NCBI GenBank assembly: GCA_035532215.1
Contig: DATKRK010000338.1
Location: 1-49,738, forward strand
From: JAICIG01 sp035532215
GTDB taxonomy: Bacteria; Planctomycetota; Planctomycetia; Pirellulales; JAICIG01
DNA length: 49,738 nucleotides
Direction of reading: 5' to 3'
Each line of letters starts with the position of its first letter. Within the stretch, counting starts at the first letter, position 1. A program made the position numbers and the translations under genes. The notes beneath the pieces were generated by a model. That model worked only from the letters and a program-made list of their open reading frames with translations, was not told the origin of the DNA and made no database searches. Shown piece by piece: positions 24,545 to 33,961 of this stretch.

Positions 24545-25114
24545 GTGTCTTTTTCCGCCCCTCTGACGGAATCTTGGTTGCAACATTTTTCCATCTGGCT
24601 GGTCACGGTCGCGCTGGTTGTGGCGGCGGTCATCGACGGCTGGAAGCTGAAGGTTCCCAACTGGCTGACGTTGCCGATGATCGTCGGCGGTTGGGTCTAC
24701 TGCGGCGCAACCTTGGGTTGGCCGGGAGTCGGCTGGAGTTTGGCGGCGACTGCCGTGGGCCTGGCCTTGTTGCTGCCGCTGTACGCCATCGGCGGCATGG
24801 GCGCGGGCGATGTGAAGCTGCTGGCGGGCGTCGGAGCGTGGCTCGCCAGTCCGCTGACGCTCACTTACGCGTTCTGCGTTTCAGCGCTGATCGGCGGCGT
24901 AATCGCGGTGGGGATGGTGGCTTATCGAAAGGCCTGGGACAAGCATGTGGGCCAGTTTCGCGCCATCGCCGGCGAAATCTTGACGATTCGCGATCCGAAC
25001 CGATTGTCGGTGATTGCCGCACAACGCAAAAGCTCCATGCTGCTTTTGCCTTACGGCATTCCCATCGCTATCGGCTCGATCCTGTACTTCGCCTGCACGG
25101 GGATGCTGATTTAA
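24545..25114 (+). CDS. cpaA: A24 prepilin peptidase of the Tad system (TadV/CpaA)
   Basis: A 189-aa membrane protease starting at GTG (GGGAG upstream). It has both catalytic aspartates of the family: D31 in AAVIDGWKLKVPNWL and D89 in GGMGAGDVKLLAGVGAW (the GxGDxK signature), with five or six transmembrane segments. It lacks the N-terminal methylase domain of PilD, as expected for the Tad branch. It would cut Flp after Gly17. An R5 repeat follows the stop by 9 bp. Confidence 0.92.
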   Translation: MSFSAPLTESWLQHFSIWLVTVALVVAAVIDGWKLKVPNWLTLPMIVGGWVYCGATLGWPGVGWSLAATAVGLALLLPLYAIGGMGAGDVKLLAGVGAWLASPLTLTYAFCVSALIGGVIAVGMVAYRKAWDKHVGQFRAIAGEILTIRDPNRLSVIAAQRKSSMLLLPYGIPIAIGSILYFACTGMLI

Positions 25115-25593
25115 CCCAAGTCCGTAGGGCTGGCTTTCCAGCCTGACTGTCAGGCTGGAAAGCCTGACCTACAGGGGGGGGGGTAAGCGACAAACTCGCC
25201 CCCCTCTCCCGAAAACTTGCAGAGTGCAGCACTTTGAAACTGGAGAACTTCTGCGGGTTGTGCCGAAAAGACCGAATATGAGGGAAATGCCTAGCAAGCG
25301 GCACGGTTTCCAGGCAAAACCCTGATTTCGCGTTCGGCCCGTCTCGGCTCCGATCGGTCGTAAGGTTTGTTTGTGTCGGAAGCAAGGTAGCGGTTGTGGT
25401 CAAGCAGCGGCTCATGCGGCCGGCTTTCGTTTCGATCAAGAATTTTGGCAAGTGTCGCCAATGTTATTAGTCGGAACGATAGCACAGGCGGGGCCGCGGT
25501 CGTTCGCGAACCAAAGAGGTAACGCCGCGTTCCGCCGAAATCGCCGCACCTAAGTGCGGACCGTGAAGCGGAACAAGCGTTTGAGGGGGGAAC
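25115..25593. other. 479-bp gap before cpaB
   Basis: It holds an R5 repeat pair (25124-25172) and then about 420 bp with no gene that I can support. A TTGGC and GCCAA dyad at 25445-25461 might be an operator and is the only structure noted. The cpaB promoter is presumably here but I cannot place it. Confidence 0.5.
25124..25172. repeat. REP-like inverted pair (R5)
   Basis: GTAG, then GGCTGGCTTTCCAGCCTGAC, and the inverted GTCAGGCTGGAAAGCCTGAC ending CTAC. Confidence 0.9.
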
Positions 25594-26694
25594 ATGCGTC
25601 CTAAATCGATCGTATTGTTGATTCTTGCGCTGGGCTGCGGCCTGGTGGCGTCGATAGGCATCAACCAGGTCATGGCGAATCGCCATGCGGTGGCCGCGCG
25701 CGGCGCCGCCGAGACGACTCCCATCTTCGTGGCGTTGGGCGAAATCGGCATCGGCGATCCGCTGACGGCCGAAATGTTGAAGTTGGAAGAATGGCCGAAG
25801 GAAAAAGTTCCAGCCGGCGCCGTGAGCGATCTCCAAGAGATCGAAGGCCGGCGCTGCAAGCAGCGGTTTTACCCCGGCGAGCCGATCTTGGAAGCCAAGC
25901 TGTTGGCGCCGGGCGAGAAAGGCCAAAGCCCGACCGACCTGATCCCCAAAGGGTACCGGGTGGTCTCGATTCGCGTCGACGCCGTCAGTAGTTCGAGCGG
26001 CATGATTTTGCCGGGGGACCGCGTCGACCTGCTGGTTCACGTTCAAGAAAATCCGAGCAAGGGCATCCGACAGGCTCGCACCCAGACGTTTCTGCAGAAC
26101 GTGAAGGTCTTCGCCGTCGACGATTTGTTCAGCCGCGACAACGAGTCGACGGTTTCCGCCAAAACGGTTTCATTGCTCGTTACGCCCGATCAAGCCGAGT
26201 TGGTCATGCTGGCCAGCAACTTGGGAACGCTGCAACTCGTGATGCGCAGCGCAAACGACGACTCGAACGATCCGACGACCGGCGCCGACGTGCAGGAACT
26301 GCTCAGCGGCACGGGCAACGCAGCGATGAGCAGCGGGAACGCGCCTCCGGTCCAGTCGAAAGAAGACCTGTTGAGCCTGCTCAGTGAGTCGCAGGCGAAA
26401 CAACCGCCCGCGCCCGCCCCGGCAGCGGTCGACGCGCCTGCGCCGCCGCCCGATTGGTTCGAGATGCTCGTCATCAAGGGCCCGCACGCGGAAACATTGC
26501 AATTCAATAACGTGCGTCGCCTGCCGTCCTCGAGCACGGGTTCCGCCCTTTCGGTCCCGAGCGACAACCTGGCGCCGGCGCCCGACTCGGCGCCGGCATC
26601 CGACTCGGAATCGCCCGCCAGCGACGAACCGTCGCTGGAACCGGGCCCATCGAGCGAAGCACGACCAACGGTTGAGACCGGCGGGGCGTCCTAA
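25594..26694 (+). CDS. cpaB: Flp pilus assembly protein CpaB/RcpC
   Basis: A 366-aa protein. A signal anchor (VLLILALGCGLVASIGINQV) is followed by an SAF/RcpC domain: TPIFVALGEIGIGDPLTAEM, then a second copy with RVVSIRVDAVSSSSGMILPG and DRVDLLVHV. The C-terminal third is Pro/Ala/Ser-rich and low complexity. CpaB is periplasmic, works with the secretin, and carries a beta-clip fold thought to bind peptidoglycan or glycan. It is the first gene of the main Tad machine transcript; cpaC follows after a leader of 191 bp. Confidence 0.9.
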   Translation: MRPKSIVLLILALGCGLVASIGINQVMANRHAVAARGAAETTPIFVALGEIGIGDPLTAEMLKLEEWPKEKVPAGAVSDLQEIEGRRCKQRFYPGEPILEAKLLAPGEKGQSPTDLIPKGYRVVSIRVDAVSSSSGMILPGDRVDLLVHVQENPSKGIRQARTQTFLQNVKVFAVDDLFSRDNESTVSAKTVSLLVTPDQAELVMLASNLGTLQLVMRSANDDSNDPTTGADVQELLSGTGNAAMSSGNAPPVQSKEDLLSLLSESQAKQPPAPAPAAVDAPAPPPDWFEMLVIKGPHAETLQFNNVRRLPSSSTGSALSVPSDNLAPAPDSAPASDSESPASDEPSLEPGPSSEARPTVETGGAS

Positions 26695-26783
26695 ATCGGA
26701 GAGAAATTCGCACAACGACGCGGAGAGTCCGCGGCGGGGGGTCGCCGTTTGACTCGGAAAAACTTGCTAAAATAGCAATCGAC

Positions 26784-26834
26784 GCCGCTTTCCAAGGAAC
26801 AGGAAGCGGCGAGTCGGCCGTCATGGAGTGACGG
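26784..26834 (+). promoter_or_regulatory. Two leader hairpins before cpaC
   Basis: Stem GCCGCTT/AAGCGGC (26784-26810) and stem CCGTCA/TGACGG with loop TGGAG (26818-26834). Neither has a T tract. They sit 52 nt or more upstream of the cpaC ATG and could affect stability or translation; no known riboswitch class fits. Confidence 0.35.
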
Positions 26835-26885
26835 TGGACTTGGAGAGTGAGAGGCACTAACGGATTAACGCAAGGAAGATCACGG

Positions 26886-28850
26886 ATGTCGAGTTCAATC
26901 CCGCGGCGGATCGCCGCCACGCAATTTGGCGCCGCTGGAAAGGGGACAAGCCGGAGATTGCGGTCCCTGTTCGGTTGTTGGGGGCTGGCAGGGGCGCTGG
27001 TTTTCGTCGCAGCGCACGGTTCGGCTTCCGCCCAAAACTCGGCGAAACTGTTGGAGTCGAAACCGATCGTGCACCGGGTTCAAGGCCCCAACGAGACGAT
27101 GGAGCTGACCGTCAACACCAGCCGCATCCTGACCTTGGACTCGAAGATCCCCAAGGCCCAGGTCAACAACCCCGAAATTCTCGAGTTGACTCCCCTGTCG
27201 GCCACGCAGATTCAAATTCTGGCTAAAAAGCCCGGCGTCACTCAGGTCAATCTCTGGGACGAGAACGACCAGATTCATTCGCTCGACGTGATCGTGTTCG
27301 CCGACACGCAAGAGCTGAACATCCTCTACAAGCAATTGTTTCCCAAAGCGGCGCTGAAGGTCATCCCCTTGCCCAACAGCGTGATGGTCTCGGGCTACGT
27401 GGACGATCCGAACATCGTTAGCAAGATCATCGCGATCGCCCAGGAATATCATCCCAAGGTGCTCAACAACATCACGGTCGGGGGCGTGCAGCAGGTGCTG
27501 CTGCAGGTCAAGGTATTCGAGGTCTCGCGCACCAAGCTGCGGCAACTTGGGTTCGACTGGGGCAATCTGACCCGACGAGGCGATATTGCGGCTCAGGGCG
27601 TGGGCGGGTTGCTGCAATCGGCCAACGGCGGCGGCACGGCGCCGAAAGGCCTGACCGCCGGTACGGGCATGGCCGCGAACGCCATGAGCGGGGTCGGCAG
27701 CGGCGCCTCTGTCGTACCCACGTTCAACTTTGGCGTGGTCAGTCCGGGCGATTCCTTCTTTGGGGTGCTCGCCATGCTGCAATCGCGCAACGTCGCCAAA
27801 ATCCTGGCCGAACCGCAATTGACGACCGTCAGCGGGCGACCGGCGTTCTTCAATGCGGGCGGCGAGTTCCCGATCTTGGTGCCCCAAAGCTTGGGCACGC
27901 TGTCCACGCAATACAAAAAGTACGGCACGCAGGTCGATTTCGTGCCGATCGTGCTGGGCAACGGCGCGATTCGCCTCGAAGTCCGCCCGCGCATCAGCGA
28001 ACTCGATCCCACCCACGGCATCACCCTCAACGGCACGACCGTACCCGCGCTGACGACGCGCGAAATCGACACGGGCGCCGAGATGCAAGCCGGCCAAACC
28101 TTGGCCCTGGCGGGCCTGGTGCAACAACGCAGCAATGACGTGGTCACCGGAATTCCCTGGCTCAGCGACCTGCCGGTCGTCGGCGCTCTATTCCGTAAGG
28201 TCTCGGAACAGGTCGACGAGACGGAACTGCTGATCATGGTCACTCCGCAACTCGTCGAAGCGATGAGCCCCGAGCAGACGCCCACGAATTTTCCTGGCAT
28301 GGCGTCCACGCTGCCGACCGATAAGCAATTCTACGGCAAGGGCCATGTCGAGGTCCCGAACTGCGATCCGACGGGCCAATTGCTCGGTCCGTATCCGGGC
28401 GGCGGCCCGTTCGGGGTTCCGGGGCCCGGCGCCGGCGGCGACATGAGCGTCCCTCGCGGCGCGATGCCCGCCGAAGGACTTCCCCCGGGCGCTCGCGAGA
28501 TACCGGCGCCGGTCGAAGGGCAGCCGGCCGATGCGGGCGACGGGGCCGCTTTAGAGCCGCAACCGCAAGACCAGTCGCGCCGTCGCACGCTCCGCACGCC
28601 GGGGGCGGTACACGTGACCGACATGCCGGCGTCCGAGGCGTCCCGCTCTTCGCGGCGCCGCTCGGCGCCGAGCGAGTCGATCCAGCGGCTGCCCAATACG
28701 ACGCGGCCCAGCGCGAAATCGCCTGCCGCGGCCATGCGGCCCAACCTGCAAAAAACGTCCAGCCGTAACCGCAAGGTTCCGTCGGCCGCGGGGGAACGCC
28801 AGAAAACCGCGCCGGGATTCATCGGTCCCACGGGTTATGACCTACGATAA
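26886..28850 (+). CDS. cpaC: Tad secretin CpaC/RcpA
   Basis: A 654-aa outer-membrane secretin. The start at 26886 is chosen for its AAGGAAG site. A long signal region with SLFGCWGLAGALVFVAAHGS ends near ASAQ. Then come the Tad-type N-domain (TVNTSRILTLDSKIPKAQVN), a BON/N1 region (VIPLPNSVMVSGYVDDPNIV, VLLQVKVFEVSRTKLRQLGF) and the secretin core (NVAKILAEPQLTTVSGRPA to IPWLSDLPVVGALFRK). The last about 190 residues are a Pro/Gly/Arg-rich tail not usual in CpaC (about 500-570 aa), perhaps contacting peptidoglycan or the outer layer. Confidence 0.93.
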   Translation: MSSSIPRRIAATQFGAAGKGTSRRLRSLFGCWGLAGALVFVAAHGSASAQNSAKLLESKPIVHRVQGPNETMELTVNTSRILTLDSKIPKAQVNNPEILELTPLSATQIQILAKKPGVTQVNLWDENDQIHSLDVIVFADTQELNILYKQLFPKAALKVIPLPNSVMVSGYVDDPNIVSKIIAIAQEYHPKVLNNITVGGVQQVLLQVKVFEVSRTKLRQLGFDWGNLTRRGDIAAQGVGGLLQSANGGGTAPKGLTAGTGMAANAMSGVGSGASVVPTFNFGVVSPGDSFFGVLAMLQSRNVAKILAEPQLTTVSGRPAFFNAGGEFPILVPQSLGTLSTQYKKYGTQVDFVPIVLGNGAIRLEVRPRISELDPTHGITLNGTTVPALTTREIDTGAEMQAGQTLALAGLVQQRSNDVVTGIPWLSDLPVVGALFRKVSEQVDETELLIMVTPQLVEAMSPEQTPTNFPGMASTLPTDKQFYGKGHVEVPNCDPTGQLLGPYPGGGPFGVPGPGAGGDMSVPRGAMPAEGLPPGAREIPAPVEGQPADAGDGAALEPQPQDQSRRRTLRTPGAVHVTDMPASEASRSSRRRSAPSESIQRLPNTTRPSAKSPAAAMRPNLQKTSSRNRKVPSAAGERQKTAPGFIGPTGYDLR

Positions 28851-28860
28851 AAGAAGTGAG

Positions 28861-28967
28861 GGCCGGTGGGCCGGGCGCCCCCGCCCGGCGAGCGGAACTG
28901 GACGGGCGAGGGCGCCCGTCCCTCCAGGCGCAGCGGAACTGGACGGGCGAGGGCGCCCGTCCCTCCA
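28861..28967. repeat. Three R4 REP-like units between cpaC and cpaE
   Basis: GGTGGGCCGGGCGCCC opens the first unit. Two further inverted units read GACGGGCGAGGGCGCCCGTC and end CCTCC. The second and third are tandem copies about 37 bp apart. Confidence 0.9.
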
Positions 28968-28994
28968 AAGAGCGTACAAGGACGACCGACAAAC

Positions 28995-30242
28995 ATGAGT
29001 AACGTGCTCCGCCTGGCGATCGTCGATCCGAACGACGCCACTCGCGATTCCCTCAAGACCATGCTGCTGGGCATGGATCGCGTGTGGCTCGAGGCCGAGT
29101 GCTCGCGTTACGAGTTTTTCGCCGACGTCGTCGCGCAAACGCATCCCGATATCGGCATCGTGACGCTCGACCAGGATCCCGACAAGGCCTTGGACCTGGT
29201 ACACCGGGTGAACGAGACTTCTCCCGAGTGCAGCATCCTCGTGCTCAGTTCGTCGTCCGACGGCAAACTGATCTTGCGCGCGATGCGCGCCGGGGCCAAG
29301 GAGTTCTTGAGCCAGCCGCTCCGCCTGCAAGACCTGCTCGATTCGCTGGAGCGCATCAGCGACCGCAAGTTCGGCCGCGGCGAGGCCAAGGCCCGCGGCA
29401 GCGCCGTGATCGCCGTGGCGGGCGCCACCGGCGGCGTCGGCGCCACCAGCCTGGCCGTGAACCTGGGCTGCGCGTTGGCGCAGGATCCGAAGAACACCGT
29501 GGCCCTGGTCGATCTCGATCTGTGCCTGGGCGACGCCGACGTGTTTCTCGACACGATTCCCGACTACACCCTGGTCGACGTCGCTCAGAACGTCACGCGG
29601 CTCGACTTTGCGCTCTTGAAGCGCTCGTTGACCAAGCACTCGTCGGGCTTGTTCTTGCTGCCGCGCCCGGTGCAGATGGAAGACATGAGCCTGGTCACGC
29701 CCGACGATTTGCAGCGCGTGATCGGCCTGCTCAAGGCGACCTTCACGCATTTGGTGCTCGACCTGTCGAAAAGCTACTCGCCGCTGGATCAGGTCGCCTT
29801 GCAGTTAGCCAGCCATATCCTGCTGGTGACGCAATTGGATCTGCCTTGCCTGCGCAACGTCGTGCGATTGATGATGTCGTTCGGCAACATGAAAGGGGTG
29901 GCGGACAAGGTCAAGATCGTCGTCAACCGCGTCGGCCTGGACAACGGCAACATCAGCCTGAAGAAGGCGCAAGACACGATCGGCCGAGAAATCTTCTGGC
30001 AATTGCCCAACGACTATCGCACGATGGTCGAGGTCCGCAACAACGGCGTGCCGTTGGTGGAACAGGCGCCCAAAGCCGCCATTACCCATGCGATCGTCAG
30101 TTTGTCGCAGGCCCTTTCGGGCGGTTCGGGCTCGGGCGACGCCGAAGAAGAAGGCGCGAAATCGTCGCGCAGCCGCCTGTTGAGCTTCTGGCCGGTGAAA
30201 GGCAAAGACAAGGGCGGCAAGCCCCCTGCCCCGGCGAAATAA
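28995..30242 (+). CDS. cpaE: CpaE/TadZ polar localisation ATPase-like protein
   Basis: A 415-aa protein. The ATG at 28995 is preferred, since upstream codons fall in R4 repeats. Residues 1-125 form a receiver-like domain (LRLAIVDPNDATRDSLKTML, SILVLSSSSDGKLILRAMRA) in which the usual conserved Lys is replaced (SQPL). Residues 135-385 are a MinD/ParA-type fold with GATGGVGATSLAVNLG. The signature Lys of the deviant Walker A is absent, as in other TadZ proteins, so ATP turnover may be weak. The tail (GKDKGGKPPAPAK) is basic. CpaE positions the Tad machine at the cell pole or at membrane foci. Confidence 0.9.
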   Translation: MSNVLRLAIVDPNDATRDSLKTMLLGMDRVWLEAECSRYEFFADVVAQTHPDIGIVTLDQDPDKALDLVHRVNETSPECSILVLSSSSDGKLILRAMRAGAKEFLSQPLRLQDLLDSLERISDRKFGRGEAKARGSAVIAVAGATGGVGATSLAVNLGCALAQDPKNTVALVDLDLCLGDADVFLDTIPDYTLVDVAQNVTRLDFALLKRSLTKHSSGLFLLPRPVQMEDMSLVTPDDLQRVIGLLKATFTHLVLDLSKSYSPLDQVALQLASHILLVTQLDLPCLRNVVRLMMSFGNMKGVADKVKIVVNRVGLDNGNISLKKAQDTIGREIFWQLPNDYRTMVEVRNNGVPLVEQAPKAAITHAIVSLSQALSGGSGSGDAEEEGAKSSRSRLLSFWPVKGKDKGGKPPAPAK

Positions 30243-30296
30243 GCGCGAGACTTATCCTCGCTTTGATTGGCGCATCGCAGAATTGGCGAGGCGAGC

Positions 30297-30443
30297 GGGG
30301 GGCGTTAGCCCCCCGGTGGCGCCGCATGTCGCTTTGGCAACCCGTCCGGGTTGGATGCCGCGCTGCCGCTTCAACCCGGAGGCTCACGCCTCCGGCTCGC
30401 CGGTTTACGCCTCCGGCTCGCCGGTTTACGCTTCCGGCTCGCC
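30297..30443. repeat. GGGGGCGTTAGCCCCC palindrome and 21-bp tandem triple (R8)
   Basis: The palindrome is at about 30297-30316. At 30381-30443 a 21-bp unit, GGTTTACGCCTCCGGCTCGCC with small changes, occurs three times in tandem. With flanking spacers this fills the 30243-30574 gap between cpaE and cpaF; no gene is seen there. Confidence 0.85.
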
Positions 30444-30574
30444 GACTGCGCGTGCTGCATGTCGCGCAGCCGCCCTTTCTTTTTTCGTAAGCTAGGCTTT
30501 TCTTGCCCGCAAGCGCGGCCTACGAGCGCGCCGTCGAGGGCCTTGCACCTTTATCAACCTACGACGATGCACTT

Positions 30575-31900
30575 ATGGCCAAGTCTCTTCCCACGGCGGT
30601 TCGCAGCGGCGACAAATCGCAAGACTCCGATTTCGAAGATCTCAAGCGGCGAATTCACGGCAAGCTGGTCGACAAGCTCGACTTGTCGAAGGTCGGCGAT
30701 CTCGACGGCGACGTGCTGCGCCGCGAAATCCGGCTGGTGGTCGAGCACCTCTGCGACGCGGAAGACACGCTGCTCAACCGCGCCGAGCGCGAGCGGCTGG
30801 TCGAAGAAGTGCTCGACGAGACGTTCGGCCTGGGCCCCTTGGAGCTGCTGCTGAAAGACTCGACGATCAGCGACATCCTGATCAACGGCCCCAAGAACAT
30901 CTACGTCGAGCGCCGCGGCAAGATGGAAAAGACGAGCGTCGTCTTCCGCGACAACTCGCACTTGATGCAAATCATCGATCGCATCGTGTCGCGCGTCGGC
31001 CGGCGCGTGGACGAAGTCTGCCCGATGGTCGACGCCCGTCTGCCGGACGGTTCCCGCGTCAACGCGATCATTCCGCCTTTGGCTTTGGACGGGGCGGCCG
31101 TCTCCATTCGCCGTTTCGGCGCCAACCCGTTGAAACTGGAAGACCTGCTCAACTACAAGGCCTTCACGCCCGAGATGGTGATGCTCTTGGAAGGCGCCAT
31201 CAAGGCCCGCTTGAACATCATCATCGCCGGCGGCACCGGCTCGGGCAAAACGACGCTGCTCAACACGCTGTCGAGCTTCATCTCCAATTCCGACCGCATC
31301 GTGACGATCGAAGACGCGGCCGAATTGCAGTTGCAGCAAGACCACGTGGTGCGGCTCGAAACGCGCCCGCCCAACATCGAAGGCAAAGGCGCGATCACGG
31401 CGACCGACCTCGTACGCAACGCGTTGCGCATGCGGCCCGAGCGAATCATCATCGGCGAATGCCGCGGTCCGGAAACGCTGGACATGCTGCAAGCCATGAA
31501 TACCGGCCACGAAGGCTCGCTGACGACGATCCACGCCAACACCCCGCGCGACGCGGTGGCCCGCATCGAAACCATGATCGCCATGGCCGGCTTCGAGCTG
31601 CCCTTGAAGGCCATGCGGCAGCAAGTCGCCAGCGGCGTCGACCTGATCATCCAGGCCAACCGCCTGCAAGGCGGGCCGCGCAAGATCACGCACATCACCG
31701 AAATCATCGGGATGGAGCAAGAGACGATCGTGATGCAAGACATCTATCACTATTCGCAAGAGGGCATCGACGAGCGCGGCCGGGCCTACGGCAAGTTCGA
31801 AGCCACGGGCATTCGGCCCAGCTTCATGGACCGGCTCGAGTCGTCCGGCGTGCGCCTGCCGGCGAGCGCCTTCCGGCAACGCGTCATGTTGGTGGACTAA
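30575..31900 (+). CDS. cpaF: Tad secretion ATPase CpaF/TadA
   Basis: A 441-aa cytoplasmic hexameric ATPase. The start at 30575 (MAKSLPTAVRSGD) is preferred over an upstream in-frame Met. It carries an N-terminal helical region, LLKDSTISDILINGPKNIYV, the Walker A GGTGSGKTTLLNTL, the Asp box SDRIVTIEDAAELQL, and the Walker B/His region RPERIIIGECRGPETLDMLQ then NTGHEGSLTTIHANTPRDA. This is a full catalytic set. It powers both extension and retraction of Flp pili through TadB and TadC. tadB starts 4 bp downstream. Confidence 0.95.
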   Translation: MAKSLPTAVRSGDKSQDSDFEDLKRRIHGKLVDKLDLSKVGDLDGDVLRREIRLVVEHLCDAEDTLLNRAERERLVEEVLDETFGLGPLELLLKDSTISDILINGPKNIYVERRGKMEKTSVVFRDNSHLMQIIDRIVSRVGRRVDEVCPMVDARLPDGSRVNAIIPPLALDGAAVSIRRFGANPLKLEDLLNYKAFTPEMVMLLEGAIKARLNIIIAGGTGSGKTTLLNTLSSFISNSDRIVTIEDAAELQLQQDHVVRLETRPPNIEGKGAITATDLVRNALRMRPERIIIGECRGPETLDMLQAMNTGHEGSLTTIHANTPRDAVARIETMIAMAGFELPLKAMRQQVASGVDLIIQANRLQGGPRKITHITEIIGMEQETIVMQDIYHYSQEGIDERGRAYGKFEATGIRPSFMDRLESSGVRLPASAFRQRVMLVD

Positions 31901-31904
31901 AGCC

Positions 31905-32873
31905 ATGGATCCCATTCTGCTCGTCAGCATTGCGGCCTTCGTCGGCGTCAGCGCACTGGTCGTGGCGATCGCCGTCATGTTCCGCGGCGGCGACAACAAG
32001 ATCGAAGACCGGCTCGACGTGCTCACCGGCATGAGCACCGCAGCGACGAACAAGGAATCGCTGCTCAACGACAGCGTGCTGGCGCACCCGCTGGACGCCG
32101 TCCCGAACGTCTTCGAAGCCCTCGTGCAGCGCTTCGGCCGCCTGCGGCTGCTGTTCGAACAAGCCGACACCAACCTGACGGCGCCAAAATTCTTCGCGAT
32201 TTCGGGCGTGCTGTTCCTGCTGGGGGCGGTGGGGGCGATCGTCGGAAAGCTGGGGCTTTCGCTGGCGCCAGTCGTCGGTTCGTGCTCCAGTTCGCTGCCG
32301 CTGCTGTGGCTGATGTATCGCCGCAAAAAGCGATTCAAAACGTTCGCCGCCCAGTTGCCCGACGCTTTGGAGTTGATTTCGCGCGCCTTGCGGGCCGGCC
32401 ATAGCCTGGCGGCGGGCTTCAATCTGGTTCAAGACGAAATGCCCGCCCCGATCTCGGTCGAATTCGGCCGCGTATTCGAAGAACAGAATCTCGGCATTCC
32501 GATGGAACAGGCTCTGCTATCGCTGGCCGACCGGATCCCCAACCTGGACCTGAAGTTCTTTTCCACGGCCATCATTCTGCAGCGTCAGACGGGCGGCGAC
32601 CTGGCCGAGATTCTGGACAAGATCGGATACATCATTCGCGAGCGATTCAAGATCTGGGGGCAGGTGCAGGCCCTGACCGGCGAAGGCCGGCTGTCGGGCG
32701 CCGTATTGTTGGCTTTGCCCCCCTTGCTGTTCGTGGCCGTCTATCGCCTGAATCGCGAGTACATCATGCAGTTGTTCACCGATCCGATGGGACAGGACAT
32801 GCTCGCCGGCGCGGTCATCATGCAAGTGCTCGGCGCGCTGGCTATTCGTAAGATCGTTAACATCAAAGTGTGA
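31905..32873 (+). CDS. tadB: Tad platform protein TadB
   Basis: A 322-aa inner-membrane protein with a T2SSF (GspF-like) domain: LPDALELISRALRAGHSLAA, VFEEQNLGIPMEQALLSLAD and LQRQTGGDLAEILDKIGYII. There is an N-terminal membrane segment, a helical pair at about residues 90-125, and two C-terminal helices ending in ALAIRKIVNIKV. It forms the platform for CpaF with TadC. It starts 4 bp after cpaF, and tadC follows at 10 bp, so the three are translated from one message. Confidence 0.92.
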   Translation: MDPILLVSIAAFVGVSALVVAIAVMFRGGDNKIEDRLDVLTGMSTAATNKESLLNDSVLAHPLDAVPNVFEALVQRFGRLRLLFEQADTNLTAPKFFAISGVLFLLGAVGAIVGKLGLSLAPVVGSCSSSLPLLWLMYRRKKRFKTFAAQLPDALELISRALRAGHSLAAGFNLVQDEMPAPISVEFGRVFEEQNLGIPMEQALLSLADRIPNLDLKFFSTAIILQRQTGGDLAEILDKIGYIIRERFKIWGQVQALTGEGRLSGAVLLALPPLLFVAVYRLNREYIMQLFTDPMGQDMLAGAVIMQVLGALAIRKIVNIKV

Positions 32874-32883
32874 GTCCTTGGCC

Positions 32884-33867
32884 ATGATCTTCGCCGCCGG
32901 ACTGATCGATTTCGAGACGCTGCTGCCGTTCGCCGTGTTCGGGATGTTCGCCCTGGGCGCCTGGTGGGTGCTGGACCGGGTGGCCAGCGGCCGCAGCCGC
33001 GCCGTCGAACGTCTCGACGAACTGAAAAACCCCTCCTTGCGACGCCGCAAGTCCGAAGAGCAAATCGGCGTCGTCAAGAAGGCCGATGCCATGACCCGCG
33101 TGCTGGCCATGGCGTCTCCCGCGCTGGCCAGGCCGCTGCAGCCCAAAAGCGAGTTAGAAGTCAGCAAGCTCAAGATGCGAATGGCCAACGCCGGCTTCCG
33201 CAACGAGGCGGCGCCTTCGATCTTCCTGGGCCTCAAAGGCGCGGGTTTGTTGGCAGGCTTGATGCTGGGCGGAGTGACCCTGGTTACGCTCTCCGAGATC
33301 AACCAGAAGTCGCTGATGACCGCATTGTTCTTCGCCGGGCTGTTGTTCTACCTGCCCGAGCTGGTGCTGTGGTTCATCACCAAACGGCGCAAAGAGTCGA
33401 TTTTCCTCGCCCTGCCCGATGCGCTCGACCTGATGGTCGTCTGCGTCGAAGCCGGCTTGGGGCTCGATCAGGCGATGCGCAAAGTGGCCGAAGAAATGAA
33501 ATCCACTTACAAGGTGATCGCCGAAGAGTTCGGTCTGGCGAATTTTCAATTGCAGGTCGGCCGGGCCAAGGCGGAAGTGCTGCACGAGTTGGGCATCCGC
33601 AGCGGCGTCGACGACTTGCGGTCGTTGGCGGCGATTCTGATTCAGGCCGACAAGTTCGGTTCGAGCATCGCCCAGGCGCTGCGCGTGCAGAGTGATTCGA
33701 TGCGGACCCGGCGCCGCCAATTGGCCGAAGAGAAGGCCGCCAAAACGGCGGTCAAGCTGATCTTTCCGCTGGTGATCTTCATTTTCCCCGGCATCTTCGT
33801 GGTCTTGGTCGGACCGGCCGCGATCACGATGGTTCGCGACATGTTCCCGATGATGGAAGTCAAATAG
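32884..33867 (+). CDS. tadC: Tad platform protein TadC
   Basis: A 327-aa protein. The ATG at 32884 is preferred over an upstream TTG. An N-terminal helix (LLPFAVFGMFALGAWWVLDR), a cytoplasmic loop, and a T2SSF core with FLALPDALDLMVVCVEAGLG and ADKFGSSIAQALRVQSD follow, with a hydrophobic C-terminus (LIFPLVIFIFPGIFVVLVGP). This is the normal TadC length and layout. No TadE, TadF or TadG gene follows; the next genes are an exported protein and a TPR lipoprotein. Confidence 0.92.
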   Translation: MIFAAGLIDFETLLPFAVFGMFALGAWWVLDRVASGRSRAVERLDELKNPSLRRRKSEEQIGVVKKADAMTRVLAMASPALARPLQPKSELEVSKLKMRMANAGFRNEAAPSIFLGLKGAGLLAGLMLGGVTLVTLSEINQKSLMTALFFAGLLFYLPELVLWFITKRRKESIFLALPDALDLMVVCVEAGLGLDQAMRKVAEEMKSTYKVIAEEFGLANFQLQVGRAKAEVLHELGIRSGVDDLRSLAAILIQADKFGSSIAQALRVQSDSMRTRRRQLAEEKAAKTAVKLIFPLVIFIFPGIFVVLVGPAAITMVRDMFPMMEVK

Positions 33868-33961
33868 TCCGATCCGGCGGGGCTGGGCGAATTTCCATCG
33901 TCGTACTGCACGAGTGGTCTTCTTGCGCCTTGCATGGCGACAAAACGTCGCCGCGGCTATT

